Shown: positions 11,314 to 22,905, numbered from the stretch's first letter. The stretch is DNA of 64,000 nucleotides from Lamellibrachia columna (GCA_963662155.1 OY759261.1:177501-241500); one strand, 5' to 3'. Translations and numbers: made by a program. The notes: generated by a model from the letters alone, not told the origin.

Positions 11314-11845
11314 ATACTGCTGAAAAGACTAGTTATATGACTATAACCAGTGTCTATTTATTGACCGTATGAATAACATCTATAACTCGTAATTGGTATT
11401 GTGTGATTATAATTTATCTATATTGACATCACAGGTAGAAGGAATCCAAGTTTTAAGAAAAAAAAAATATTTTAGTATCATTTTGTATATGCTTGGGCCT
11501 AGCAGCAGTTCTCTCTACCACTTCTGAGCACACATTTGGAGGTGAAGGAGCTGCTGGGAGGGTGGAGGCAGAATAGTTTCCCTTTTGCCAGGACAATTTA
11601 AATGGTTCAGATAAAACATGGGGATTTTTTCCTTTTAATTCATGTGGACCGATCACAACATCTATTACAGGATAATATCAGTATTATCTGGCATAAGTAT
11701 AATTATTAATGATTTCCTGAAAGTTCTCTTTCCACATCGTATTCCTCAGAGCTTTTGCTTTCTCTACAGCTTTAGTCTGGTTTTGATTTCTTGCAATATC
11801 GGCTCTGTTCACGACCATAATTGATGCTGATACTGATGTGTCCTG
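11314..11845 (-). other. Unrecognised coding-like stretch flanking the 59-bp array
   Basis: On the minus strand 11899-11684 is open and reads out of one 59-bp unit (DLSRRNNKEYNRPHVSKQ) into unique sequence with a Lys/Gln-rich segment (NQNQTKAVEKAKALRNTMWK). A second open piece at 11656-11453 begins IGPHELKGKNPHVLSEPFKL. Composition looks like real protein rather than random translation, but I do not recognise a family and see no clear splice sites. It may belong to the LINE whose endonuclease lies beyond the array at 14640-14900, or to a host gene. Confidence 0.35.
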
Positions 11846-14626
11846 CTTACTAACATGTGGTCTATTGTATTCTTTGTTGTTCCTCCTAGAGAGGTCCACG
11901 TCTGTTTACTAACATGTTGTCTATTGTATTCTTTGTTGTTCCTCCTAGAGAGGTCCACGTCTGTTTACTAACATGTGGTCTATTGTATTCTTTGTTGTTC
12001 CTCCTAGAGAGGTCCACGTCTGTTTACTAACATGTGGTCTATTGTATTCTTTGTTGTTCCTCCTAGAGAGGTCCACGTCTGTTTACTAACATGTTGTCTA
12101 TTGTATTCTTTGTTGTTCCTCCTAGAGAGGTCCACGTCTGTTTACTAACATGTTGTCTATTGTATTCTTTGTTGTTCCTCCTGGAGAGGTCCACGTCTGT
12201 TTACTAACATGTTGTCTATTGTATTCTTTGTTGTTCCTCCTAGAGAGGTCCACGTCTGTTTACTAACATGTTGTCTATTGTATTCTTTGTTGTTCCTCCT
12301 AGAGAGGTCCACGTCTGTTTACTAACATGTGGTCTATTGTATTCTTTGTTGTTCCTCCTAGAGAGGTCCACGTCTGTTTACTAACATGTGGTCTATTGTA
12401 TTCTTTGTTGTTCCTCCTAGAGAGGTCCACGTCTGTTTACTAACATGTTGTCTATTGTATTCTTTGTTGTTCCTCCTAGAGAGGTCCACGTCTGTTTACT
12501 AACATGTTGTCTATTGTATTCTTTGTTGTTCCTCCTGGAGAGGTCCACGTCTGTTTACTAACATGTTGTCTATTGTATTCTTTGTTGTTCCTCCTAGAGA
12601 GGTCCACGTCTGTTTACTAACATGTGGTCTATTGTATTCTTTGTTGTTCCTCCTAGAGAGGTCCACGTCTGTTTACTAACATGTTGTCTATTGTATTCTT
12701 TGTTGTTCCTCCTAGAGAGGTCCACGTCTGTTTACTAACATGTTGTCTATTGTATTCTTTGTTGTTCCTCCTGGAGAGGTCCACGTCTGTTTACTAACAT
12801 GTTGTCTATTGTATTCTTTGTTGTTCCTCCTGGAGAGGCCCACGTCTGTTTACTAACATGTTGTCTATTGTATTCTTTGTTGTTCCTCCTAGAGAGGTCC
12901 ACGTCTGTTTACTAACATGTGGTCTATTGTATTCTTTGTTGTTCCTCCTAGAGAGGTCCACGTCTGTTTACTAACATGTTGTCTATTGTATTCTTTGTTG
13001 TTCCTCCTGGAGAGGTCCACGTCTGTTTACTAACATGTTGTCTGTTGTATTCTTTGTTGTTCCTCCTAGAGAGGTCCACGTCTGTTTACTAACATGTTGT
13101 CTATTGTATTCTTTGTTGTTCCTCCTAGAGAGGTCCACGTCTGTTTACTAACATGTTGTCTATTGTATTCTTTGTTGTTCCTCCTAGAGAGGTCCACGTC
13201 TGTTTACTAACATGTTGTCTATTGTATTCTTTGTTGTTCCTCCTAGAGAGGTCCACGTCTGTTTACTAACATGTTGTCTATTGTATTCTTTGTTGTTCCT
13301 CCTAGAGAGGTCCACGTCTGTTTACTAACATGTTGTCTATTGTATTCTTTGTTGTTCCTCCTGGAGAGGTCCACGTCTGTTTACTAACATGTTGTCTATT
13401 GTATTCTTTGTTGTTCCTCCTGGAGAGGTCCACGTCTGTTTACTAACATGTTGTCTATTGTATTCTTTGTTGTTCCTCCTGGAGAGGTCCACGTCTGTTT
13501 ACTAACATGTTGTCTATTGTATTCTTTGTTGTTCCTCCTAGAGAGGTCCACGTCTGTTTACTAACATGTGGTCTATTGTATTCTTTGTTGTTCCTCCTAG
13601 AGAGGTCCACGTCTGTTTACTAACATGTGGTCTATTGTATTCTTTGTTGTTCCTCCTAGAGAGGTCCACGTCTGTTTACTAACATGTTGTCTATTGTATT
13701 CTTTGTTGTTCCTCCTAGAGAGGTCCACGTCTGTTTACTAACATGTTGTCTATTGTATTCTTTGTTGTTCCTCCTGGAGAGGTCCACGTCTGTTTACTAA
13801 CATGTTGTCTATTGTATTCTTTGTTGTTCCTCCTAGAGAGGTCCACGTCTGTTTACTAACATGTGGTCTATTGTATTCTTTGTTGTTCCTCCTAGAGAGG
13901 TCCACGTCTGTTTACTAACATGTTGTCTATTGTATTCTTTGTTGTTCCTCCTAGAGAGGTCCACGTCTGTTTACTAACATGTTGTCTATTGTATTCTTTG
14001 TTGTTCCTCCTGGAGAGGTCCACGTCTGTTTACTAACATGTTGTCTATTGTATTCTTTGTTGTTCCTCCTGGAGAGGTCCACGTCTGTTTACTAACATGT
14101 TGTCTATTGTATTCTTTGTTGTTCCTCCTAGAGAGGTCCACGTCTGTTTACTAACATGTGGTCTATTGTATTCTTTGTTGTTCCTCCTAGAGAGGTCCAC
14201 GTCTGTTTACTAACATGTTGTCTATTGTATTCTTTGTTGTTCCTCCTGGAGAGGTCCACGTCTGTTTACTAACATGTTGTCTGTTGTATTCTTTGTTGTT
14301 CCTCCTAGAGAGGTCCACGTCTGTTTACTAACATGTTGTCTATTGTATTCTTTGTTGTTCCTCCTAGAGAGGTCCACGTCTGTTTACTAACATGTTGTCT
14401 ATTGTATTCTTTGTTGTTCCTCCTAGAGAGGTCCACGTCTGTTTACTAACATGTTGTCTATTGTATTCTTTGTTGTTCCTCCTAGAGAGGTCCACGTCTG
14501 TTTACTAACATGTTGTCTATTGTATTCTTTGTTGTTCCTCCTAGAGAGGTCCACGTCTGTTTACTAACATGTTGTCTATTGTATTCTTTGTTGTTCCTCC
14601 TGGAGAGGTCCACGTCTGCTTACGGA
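11846..14626. repeat. 59-bp minisatellite, about 47 copies
   Basis: Very homogeneous array with a 59-bp period; units begin TGTTTACTAACATG and end GAGAGGTCCACGTC. Main variants are TGTGGTC or TGTTGTC and CCTAGAG or CCTGGAG. A rare TCTGTTGTAT variant occurs at 13041 and 14280, exactly 21 units (1239 bp) apart, and neighbouring variants match, so multi-unit blocks have been duplicated. The left edge merges into an open minus-strand frame, suggesting that the founder unit came from that sequence. Confidence 0.98.
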
Positions 14627-14639
14627 TCAATTCTGATGG

Positions 14640-14900
14640 ACAGATACCAAAACGTTACAGAGTGCACAGAAATTGGCAAATCTGTCTCCAGTTGTCATTT
14701 CTTTCACCTATTCCATGACTTCCTTTTCATATCCCTCATTATCTTCTTCAACTTCAGCATTTAGATCACCCCATTTCTACGAGCTTGTCATTCCTTTGTT
14801 CAATGTCAAAATATTATTGTAATTCTTCACAGAAATCATCAACACTCGCTTCATTCATGGTGCTTGGTGCCGATAGCTTCAGATATAGTCCATGGGCCAG
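14640..14900 (-). pseudogene. LINE endonuclease relic (RTE/CFDP2-like)
   Basis: Minus-strand translation in mixed frames gives HH..MNEASVDDFCEEL-like sequence, then GDLNAEVEEDNEGYEKEVME and TTGDRFANFCALCN. This is the GDxNA block and following Gly-Glu-Arg-Phe-Ala-x-Phe-Cys segment of the apurinic-type endonuclease of RTE-like LINEs and the related CFDP2 (craniofacial development protein 2) family. Stops and frameshifts are present and the frame ends at the 59-bp array. Confidence 0.65.
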
Positions 14901-14920
14901 ACCTGATGTCAGTACCACCT

Positions 14921-14940
14921 GGGGGGGTGGGGGGGGGGGG
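14921..14940. repeat. G-rich homopolymer tract
   Basis: Nearly pure run of about 20 G, interrupted by one T. Confidence 0.9.
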
Positions 14941-15055
14941 ACAAAACTTCATTGTTGGCAAATTATTTGTTCCACCACTGTAGGTAAAAATATGTGATAA
15001 CCTGTCCAAATGAGTAGCTTAATCCTTTTATATAAAAACACTATGTGCAACCAAA

Positions 15056-15087
15056 GTAACTACAGGTGAGACACTAGGGAGACTTAG
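15056..15087. repeat. 32-bp direct repeat flanking CR1 copy A (3' side)
   Basis: Identical to 20436-20467 and abuts the 3' terminal repeats of CR1 copy A. It is best read as one half of a long target-site duplication. Confidence 0.8.
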
Positions 15088-15189
15088 ATTTAACAAGATT
15101 TAACAAGATTGCCATCACAAACAACAAGTTAGAGATGGCTAGTGGACAAGGAAGCCATTGGTTTATTGAGAGTCCAACAATTTTCTCAT

Positions 15190-16056
15190 CTATGTGTAGC
15201 CTGCCCTTATCAAATATCTGTCAAATCTATTTTTAAACATATTCACACTACTAGCATTAACACAATCATTTGGCAGTTTGTTCCATTCATTTACCACCCT
15301 CTGTGAGAAAGAGTACTTTCTCATGTCCAACCTACACTGCTCTTTAACTAATGCTGCTTTGTGTCCTCTGGTTCTACTGCCTTCTTTAAGTTTGAAGAAC
15401 ATATTCCTTTCAACATCCTCATAACCGTTCACTATTTTAAACACTTCTATTTGGTCTCCTCTTAGTCTCCTGGTCTCTAGTGTTGTCAAACCACATTGTA
15501 ATAAGAGACTTTCATAACTACGGTCTCTCAATTCTGGAATCATTTTAGTTGCTCTTCGTTGTATTCTTTCTAGCTTGTCTAAGTCCTTTTTACGATACGG
15601 CCTCCATGCTTGAATACAATATTCCAAATGTGGTCTAACTATTGCTTTGTACAGGGGTACAATTAGATGTTTCTCCTTATACGTGATAGTTCTCCTAATT
15701 AGCCCTAGAATTTGATTTCCTTTCGAAGCAGCAATCCCACATTGCTCTGAAACTTTCATGTCAGCACTAAATGTTACTCCTAAATCCTTTTCTTGTGTGG
15801 TTCTACCTAGTACAACACCCCCCATTTTATATTCCTCGTCCATATTTCCATGTCCTATGTGTATACATTTACACTTCCCAAAATTGAATAACATTTGCCA
15901 TTTTTCTGACCATTTAACTAATTTTTCTAGATCATCCTGTAAACTTTGTTTATCTGTATCATTAGTAACCTTTCTGAATACTTTTATGTCATCTGCAAAT
16001 TTGAGTACTTTGCTAGATATGTCATCCTCGAAATCATTTATGGGCTTTTAGTTTAA
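15190..16056 (-). pseudogene. CR1 copy A ORF2, RT C-terminal part
   Basis: Open from 15894 to 15190 (234 codons), with recognisable sequence upstream to 16040 (VLKFADD, the CR1 version of the YADD active-site box, directly followed by isoleucine). The C-terminal part contains KDLGVTFSADMKVSEQCGIA, AIVRPHLEYCIQAWRPYRKK, RIQRRATKMIPELRDRSYES and ends YLIRAGYT. This is the standard CR1 thumb and tail. The region between motif A and the FADD box is deleted. Confidence 0.9.
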
Positions 16057-18323
16057 GGCGTCGCTTGGGTCTAAACGCGTTTTATTTTCTTATTTCATTA
16101 TCACTGAACCTACAGAGCTGAAACTTTCATAGATTGCAAGTCCAGGTAAGAGTAATGCTGTGAAATTTTTTCAGAAAGTTTCATACATATTTTCCCACGG
16201 TATGCAGCCATCTTGGATTGAATGTTGCGTGTGACTTATATCAGTAACCATTGGATTTAGAGGACTCAAATTTGGTGTGCAGTTACTCCACATAATCCCA
16301 ATGAAAACAGTCAGTTGACTTTCCAAGTTTTCAAAAAACTTTTGTTTTCGTGATTTTTTTACATCTGAATGTATTTTTTCATCATGAAATTTTACATTGA
16401 TGGTTCATTATATAAAATATAAATAATGTTTTCTAAAAAGTTACTACATAGTTTTCAAGAGCATACTATCAAGAAACACTGTAGAAAGTTTCAAGTAATT
16501 CTGTCAAACAATAGCAGAGATAAGTGACACGGGAGGCAGTAGGTGTGAGGGAAAACATGTTTTTGAGAAAATCGTGTTCAAAGTTTATGTACATTGGCAC
16601 ATACATTTCAACATCTGAAAAGCAACCTAGATGATTGAAACTTTGCATACATATTACTGAATGTATAATCTATCAAAAGGCAAAGTTAAGAGTCATTGGC
16701 ATTGTAAAATAAGTTTCACACAAGTCCCGAGTACCCGACACCCATGTCCATCGTTGCCGACACAGCTGATCTCACCACGACAAATGGGACATTCGTCGCC
16801 TGAGTCCCATCGATACAGTCTGATGACAGAGTTGCATTGATGACCTTGTCGCAACTGGTGCAGAAAGTCTCGAGGCCACACACCATGCCGAGGGTGCGGT
16901 GCGGTCGACAGCTGGGGTGGAGAGTGTATGCTTCCTACACAACGTGCATAGCAGGTTCGCAACAAGTGATGGCAACACGGCACAGCGTACAAGTACTGTT
17001 GAAAGATCTCCATCAGCATCTGTCTCATCCTCAACCAGGAATCGCGGGACACCTATCTCCTCCAGAAGATCTGCATAACCAAACTTCCGTTCAGTGACAG
17101 ACAGTCTCCGAGACGGATCAGCTGGTACTGTTGATGACCGCCTTGATGCCTGGAAAAAATACACAATATAAATGTATTTCATGAACAAAAAGTATCCAAG
17201 ACATGTTCAACAACAAAAGCCCCCCCCCTTACTACGTATGCAGGGGTATGGCATTGAATGCAATTTATTTTATTGGCATTGCCATATTATACACACACAC
17301 CCGCGCGCGTGTGTGTATATAGGCTATGTATACAATAATTACCAGGGCAAATTGTAGTAATATAATAAACCATAGTTACAACTCTGCTTCTGATGTGCCT
17401 GGATGGCCCCTGGGCCTGAATGTCAACACAACCACGAACATCAACAGCATGAACTAGATCAGCGTCAAATCGTTTATACAGTAATAGTTATGCCACAAAG
17501 GCGATGTTTGGATAAAACGCAAGTGAACATATGAAATATCAGAATTAAACTTACACTGCGTGCCATTCTCGCTGGCACCACGGACGGTGATGGTCGAAGA
17601 AGACGAAGTTGTCGCCGCAGGTTCATTGGCGAATTCAACCCTCGATGCCTTCGCATCACGCGCTAACTGCAACGATGCAAACTTTCGCTGCCTCCCAGTA
17701 CCGTAACCGCCCACTCGCTTTCGACCAAACGGCATAATGTCGTTTTACAAAGCGATATAAATGAACGAAACTCATGGGATAAAAAAGTCGATCGAATCGA
17801 ACGTAGCTGGTATTTCAAGCTGACGTCAGAGGATGGAAATTAGTATTACAACCAATTAGAACGCTTGATTTGAGGGAATCCGACATCACGTGGTGATGTC
17901 CGGCGAATCGTCGTGGCATTCCCCATTCCTTTGTCACCGAGATGGTTCAGAGGCGGTCATTTATAGTCGGAATTACTCGGATACCTCCGGGCACATTTTA
18001 AAACTGTTTGTACCATCATACAGAGCGAAAATGGGGCTTTCCCGTGATATGCGCCATGTTGGAATGGCAGCGTTTTCCGGCATGCAATGGCTCGCGGAAA
18101 ATCACCTAATGTCCCATTAGTCTCGGTTCATTTGACATAAACAAAGACTTAGCAATGATAGGCATCATACAAAAGACACGTTTTATGACAGAAAAGTGTT
18201 TATTTCGACAGTGCAACTTACATGAATGGCAAGTTGAATAATATTTATACACGGAAATAGCAACAACTCGAAATTCATTTTATTGTCAAAAATCCGTCAA
18301 ATCCGACCCGAGTCTCCCGTTAA
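16052..18323 (-). mobile_element. Mutator-like transposase-domain insertion inside CR1 copy A
   Basis: The CR1 sequence breaks after GGGCTTTTAGTTTAAG (16056) and resumes with TTAAGTAACAATC (from 18319), so TTAAG is duplicated at both edges (16052-16056 and 18319-18323). The inserted ends share a weak inverted similarity around CTTGGGTC on the left and GACCCGAG on the right. Inside, on the minus strand, is a broken gene whose second exon matches the N-terminal region of proteins annotated as Mutator-like transposase domain (described separately). It lacks the rest of the transposase. The TTAA-type duplication is unlike classical Mutator (8-11 bp), so the class is open. Confidence 0.6.
16700..17735 (-). 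pseudogene. Mutator-like transposase-domain protein, N-terminal fragment
   Basis: Minus strand, probably two exons. Exon 1 starts at the ATG at 17735 (MPFGRKRVGGYGTGRQRKFA, a basic N-terminus) and runs to a GTAAGT donor after 17555. An acceptor (ATTTTTTCCAG) precedes 17149, where SRRLSVTERKFGYADLLEEI begins. Later come LVANLLCTLCRKHTLS and CGLETFCTSCDKVIN (two CxxC pairs, zinc-finger-like), then NVPFVVVRSAVSATMDMGVG followed by YSGLV and a TGA stop. The last block is a hallmark of proteins called Mutator-like transposase domain in invertebrate genomes. Several shifts between frames are needed, exon phases do not match, and the catalytic region is absent, so this copy is dead. Confidence 0.6.
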
Positions 18324-19110
18324 GTAACAATCTTTGATGTGGCACTTTATCGAAAGCTTTCTGAAAATCTAAGTAGACAACATCCACTGGTGACCCGTCA
18401 TCTACCCACTTTGTAATTTCTTCCAAAAAACATAAGAGATTGGTTAGACATGACCTTGCTTTTAGGAACCCATGTTGAGATGTATTTATTAATTTAAGAC
18501 TGTAACTATATCTAATACATTTTCTCCCCTGGTTGGTTCTAGCACGTGCTGAGTAAGGAAGCTATCCTGAATTAAAAATTGAAATTGTTGGTCCTCACCC
18601 CCTGTACTCTCTAGAGATTTCCATTGTATGTGTCCATGATTAAAATCTCCCATTATGATACATTCCACTTTACTAACTTCCTTTATAGCATTTCGTATTT
18701 TTGTGTTATCCTCTTCGTTTATGTTTGGACTTCGGTAAACTAATCCAACAGTTAATTTGAATTTCCTGAAACTATTTTGCACCAAACAGCTTCATCGTAA
18801 TCTGCTTTCCTTTCTAATTTTATTTCATCAGCCTGAATAGATTCTTTAACATACAAAAAATAACTCCCCCTCCCCTTCTTCCTATTCGATCTCTCCTAAA
18901 CATTACACATCCTGTCAATCCTAATTCAGCATCTGTTATGTCTACCATAATGTTTAATTCGTTTTTCTTATTTACTATACTCTTAGCATTTAAACACATG
19001 CATCTATAACCTGCTTCAGACATGTTTTTCGGACATTTTGTTATTGGTTTATCTGTACTAGTGGCTTCTTGTCCTGCTCAAGGCATCACTAAGTAACCCC
19101 CCCTGCGCTA
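18319..19110 (-). pseudogene. CR1 copy A ORF2, endonuclease and mid-RT fragments
   Basis: Minus strand. 19023-18820 gives CLNAKSIVNKKNELNIMV, then LGLTGCVMFRRDRIGRRGGG. 18785-18489 gives LTVGLVYRSPNINEEDNTKI, IIMGDFNHGHIQW (catalytic GDFN box) and LEPTRGENVLDIV. A deletion then joins directly to RT sequence at 18485-18319: SQHGFLKARSCLTN and VVYLDFQKAFDKVPHQRLLL (RT motif A with the catalytic Asp). Frameshifts near 18800 and 18950 break it. Confidence 0.88.
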
Positions 19111-20315
19111 CTAGTTTAAATAGTGTTTACTACCAAAAATATTAGTTATGCTACCCATGCCACTGTCTACTGCTGCTGTGAGTCCATCCACAAACACTGC
19201 TGCCCCCTTTCCACTTAGATGAAGCTCATCCTTCATGCACATATCAGCCCTTCCAACAAAACTTCCCCACAAATCCACAAAACCAACTTCCTTTTCCTTA
19301 CATAGCTTCTCGACTAGCATGTTAATTGCCATCCCCGGGCAATTTCTATATCTATGACCCCTCCTTCCTATTACTGGTAAAATCCATGACAGTATTACCT
19401 GCTTAACCTGCGTCTGCTTTAGTGTTCTGACCAAATTCCTGTATTTCCTAACTATGGCAGTTGTACCCTCCCTCTCTACGATATTTGTCCCTACGTGTAC
19501 TAAAACAGATCCACCCTCACCCGAACCCACAATGTTTTCTACCCTCTCAGTTATCGCCTCTAATTTTGGCCCCAGGCAAGCAAACTACCACGTCATCTCC
19601 CTTGTTTACAACTCTGTCAGTCTTCCTCACTATTGAGTCCACCACAAACACCCTCATTCTCTTTCTCAACCCCTCTATCACTGCCTCGGAATAGCTCTTC
19701 CGATGGATCCCCTCCATCACATTCTGTCCTGCAGCCTTGTCACTTGGTGGCAGACTGTTATCAGGCTCTCTCTCACTCATCAACCTGTCACCTTTCCCTC
19801 CAGTCTCCTGGCTAATTTGCGCTTAACTATCGTCTCCTTCCCCCCCCCCGACTCCTTCACTACTGTCTCCCCACTCCCCTTTCCTTCGATCCATTTGTCT
19901 TCCCTCCCATTTCTTTCCTTCTCGTCTCCTTTCGCCCTGTCTCCCTACGTCCTGTCTCCCTACGACCTGTCACTTTACCTCCTCTCAGCCTCCTCCCAGG
20001 CTGAGGTGAGCTCTCCCTAGCATCTCTCTCATTGTCTACCCCCACTTTATCATCTACTGTCCCCCCACCAGAACCACTGACACAACCCACCTGCTCCCTT
20101 CCCACTACTGCCACAACGAACAACCTCAGCTGTTCTAACTCCACCTCAAGTTCCTTCATCCTCGTACATCCCCTACACTCAAAACTAAAACTATCCGTCT
20201 GAACCTCAGTCCAGAACTTCTCACACCCGGACTTGACGAAGTCCACCCAGTTGCTACAACTGCTGCATATTAAATGCCTGGTGGCCTTTACCTGCCGTTT
20301 GCACGGCGCCATCAC
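19111..20315 (-). pseudogene. CR1 copy A ORF1 (zinc finger + SGNH hydrolase), broken
   Basis: Starts at the ATG at 20315 (MMAPCKRQVKATRHLICSSC) and ends with TAG at 19113-19111. The N-terminal Cys-rich finger, a Gly/Arg/Lys-rich hinge and the SGNH domain (VDSIVRKTD instead of GDSIVRKTD, HVGTNIVE, KDELHLSGKG) are recognisable, but frameshifts near 19540 and 19800-19860 split it. The catalytic GDS serine block reads VDS, and the GTNN block reads GTNI, so the hydrolase would be impaired. The slippery heptamer before the stop is intact. Confidence 0.88.
19114..19120 (-). promoter_or_regulatory. Putative -1 frameshift slip site, CR1 copy A
   Basis: TTTAAAC on the minus strand in the ORF1 phase T TTA AAC, immediately followed by the ORF1 TAG stop. 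The ORF2 frame is -1 relative to ORF1. Same position as in copies B and C, although the codon before it differs (TAT here, TCT in B and C). Confidence 0.6.
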
Positions 20316-20405
20316 AAAATTTAGACTTAATCTGATTGCTACGTTAGCCTTGAATAAGGCTGTTTTTTGTGTTCAAAAGAACACTTTAGTCTAATATACT
20401 TGCTA

Positions 20406-20513
20406 TCACAGGGTTGTGTGTCTGGAGGATGGAGTGTAACTACAGGTGAGACACTAGGGAGACTTAGTGACAGTCACAGGGTTGTGTGTCTGGAGGATGG
20501 AGTGTAACTACCT
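20406..20513. repeat. 68-bp tandem duplication beside CR1 copy A 5' end
   Basis: A 38-bp phrase starting TCACAGGGTTGTGTGTCTGG occurs at 20406 and again at 20474, a 68-bp shift. The second copy abuts the DUS3L-like exon at 20512. The 20436-20467 half of the flanking 32-bp repeat lies within the first unit, so the insertion was accompanied by local rearrangement. Confidence 0.8.
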
Positions 20514-20649
20514 TCTTGAAGACCAGGTCCAGAGGACATCGACAGTTGATGCCAACAAAGTCCATCTCAATGTTCTCCTGAAGCAGTTGGGCACAGCGCA
20601 TCATTGTGTCGGTGTACGAACCACACAGCTACAACAGACCAACGTCCTG

Positions 20650-20870
20650 TAAGAGACCATATCCAGTAAGAGATCATACACAGGAATAGATCATATTCCT
20701 ATAATAGACCATACACTGTAATAGACCACCATACCATAAGAAACCATACACGGCAAGAGACCATACTCCTACAAGAGACCATTGTACTGTAAGAGACAAT
20801 ACATGGCAAGAGACCAAACACAGTAAGACACCATATTTCTGTAAGAGACCATACATGGTTAGAGACCATA
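20650..20870. repeat. Degenerate ~19-bp minisatellite in DUS3L-like intron
   Basis: About 11 diverged units of the type TAAGAGACCATACAC, lying directly upstream of exon F (on the minus strand) and running close to its splice acceptor at 20629. Confidence 0.8.
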
Positions 20871-22183
20871 CTACTGACTTAAGTTAATGCAAATTAGCAC
20901 CTGCTGACATTAAACATTACGTCACAACATTTGCTGATCTGATTATATCATGGTGTTAAACACACAATAGACGCCCATCCACAGGTGGTCATCGACATGT
21001 CGATTTCTACCACAAAAATAATTTTGTTGTGGTGAATTGCAAGAGATTATAGGAATTCTGGGCACCATGCATAAGAGCAACAGTCACCTGTACACCACAC
21101 GTCCTCAGATTCGTGTCGCCGAAGTATGGCCCACTCGGACTGTTGTCCCTTCAGTAGTGGCACAGACATCACCATCTCTGTACACGTTATGTCTGCACCG
21201 TATGTTTTACATAGTCACCGGAAAGGCAGATTTCCCACCTAGAAATGAGATCAACCAGAAATGTGTGTTATAAATAAAAATTTACACAATCAGAAACAAG
21301 AATAATTCCTGTGACTTACTGTAGTCAACGGAGCAAGATAGAGTTTATCAGCAAAGTTCAACTACAAAGTTCAACAGAACACATTCATGCAACAACAGGA
21401 AAACTTGATTTTCACCAACATTACAAAGATGTGAATTTAATAGCAAAGCACCTCAATAAACCCACAATGTGGGCCATAATATGTAAGAACATTAATACTG
21501 TTACAATCGCACTCATCACCACATTAATATTTTTAAATGGGGACTGGCTAAGGAATAAAACTGTGATTAGCAAATTATAATTTGGTTTACATATCAGTCG
21601 TCAGTGATTTGTCTGGCTAAAATGAACCAGTAACTCAGAGGGGGTCCACCGACAAATATATCACTGGAAGAATGGCAAAATAACAGAAACATAACAACCA
21701 ATTCTGCTGTAACTTCCTGTAAGAATTGGCTTTATTAAATTAACGTGTTCATGGTGTATACTGGGACAAATGGAAATATTATTTCATGAAGTATAATACA
21801 CTGTTCCCTCAAAAATAAACTGCATCAAGATTGCGCAATCATCCACCAATCATGACACTACTTTTTTCTTTTCTAGAGGTCGGAGTTTAATCATATCTTC
21901 ATCCATTCCTGGTCCAACACGTTGATCTTTGAGCGAGGCAAAGTTGGGAATATTCACACTGTCTGATGGGACTGTCGAGACAAGTATCCCTGTTGTGTTG
22001 TCACTGGAAGACACTTCTTTGTCCACGGAAAGGCTCTGGTCATTTTCTGCATGTTCCGCTACTACATTGGAGCTGTCTTGGCTGAAATCACCTGGAGAGT
22101 TGGGTTTAATTACAATTGTCAATTACACAGCACTGTAAAACTCAATTACAACACCTGAAAGAAATTGATTATGAACACACTGC

Positions 22184-22270
22184 TTCAATAACGTTAACTG
22201 CAATTACATCACTTCAATAAAGTTAACTGCAATTACATCACTTCAATAAAGTTAACTGCAATTACATCAC
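22184..22270. repeat. 29-bp tandem repeat, three copies
   Basis: Units start TTCAATAAAGTTAACTGCAA at 22184, 22213 and 22242, with a decayed fourth at 22271. They are intronic in the DUS3L-like locus. Confidence 0.9.
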
Positions 22271-22905
22271 TTCAAAAAGTCAGTTACAATCAAGGCGCTT
22301 CAAAAAACAACAATTACACTGCTACTTAAAGGGTCAATTGTAATAGTAGGTCGAGTACCATTACAATGTTTTACAAAAGGAGATTACATGCATCGATACT
22401 GCTCATTTTGAGACAAGGTTTTACTTTGGGCAAATTCGTGTATTCTTGCTGCCAGCCTTGAGTTCAATTAGAAAAAAATTACAATGGTAAATCATCCAAA
22501 CTCAATTATATATTAATAAATGGCGCATCATAAAAACCCAATTATAATTAGACTATATTAATTACAAATGATAAAATTACAATTAAACCTAACCGTGGTT
22601 ACCTGCATACTGTTGGTCTATGCCTGCTGTGATCAATTTACAGTTTTTTGTTTCGAAACCTGTGGTCTCTGCACCCAAAACAACTTAGGCATCTGGCTTG
22701 TTTTGACAGCATGCATCAATGCTGTGTGGTCTTTCATCAGGCAAACTGTGACCACAGTTTGACTGTTCACGGTCACCCGTCTCACCTGTGTCATTTACAC
22801 ATTTGTCACCAGATTTCTTCATCTTTTTGCCATAACCTTTCAAGATGATATTTGCCTTTGTAAAGTTGTATTTCTTTTTCCACAAACGTATCTGTAAATC
22901 CCCGC

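Larger units (their letters stand above)
15088..20394 (-). mobile_element. CR1 non-LTR retrotransposon, copy A (near full length, interrupted)
   Basis: Read on the minus strand from about 20394 to 15088. The 5' leader (GCTACGTTAGCCTTGAATAA near 20340) is shared with copy C. ORF1 and then ORF2 fragments follow, ending in the 3' untranslated region and terminal repeats (TTAAATCTTG units) typical of CR1, which lacks a poly(A) tail. Two internal deletions removed ORF2 segments: one between the endonuclease and the mid RT at about 18490-18507, and one just before the RT C-terminal piece at about 16040. A foreign 2.26-kb segment splits it at 16057-18318. It sits in an intron of the DUS3L-like locus in the same orientation. 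It is closest to copy D. Confidence 0.92.

Noticed and set aside
1661..14626. CRISPR array
   Set aside because: The arrays are direct tandem repeats with no unique spacers, in a eukaryotic genome.
17890..18120. 76-codon plus-strand frame
   Set aside because: Lies on the opposite strand inside the transposase-domain insertion; no motif.
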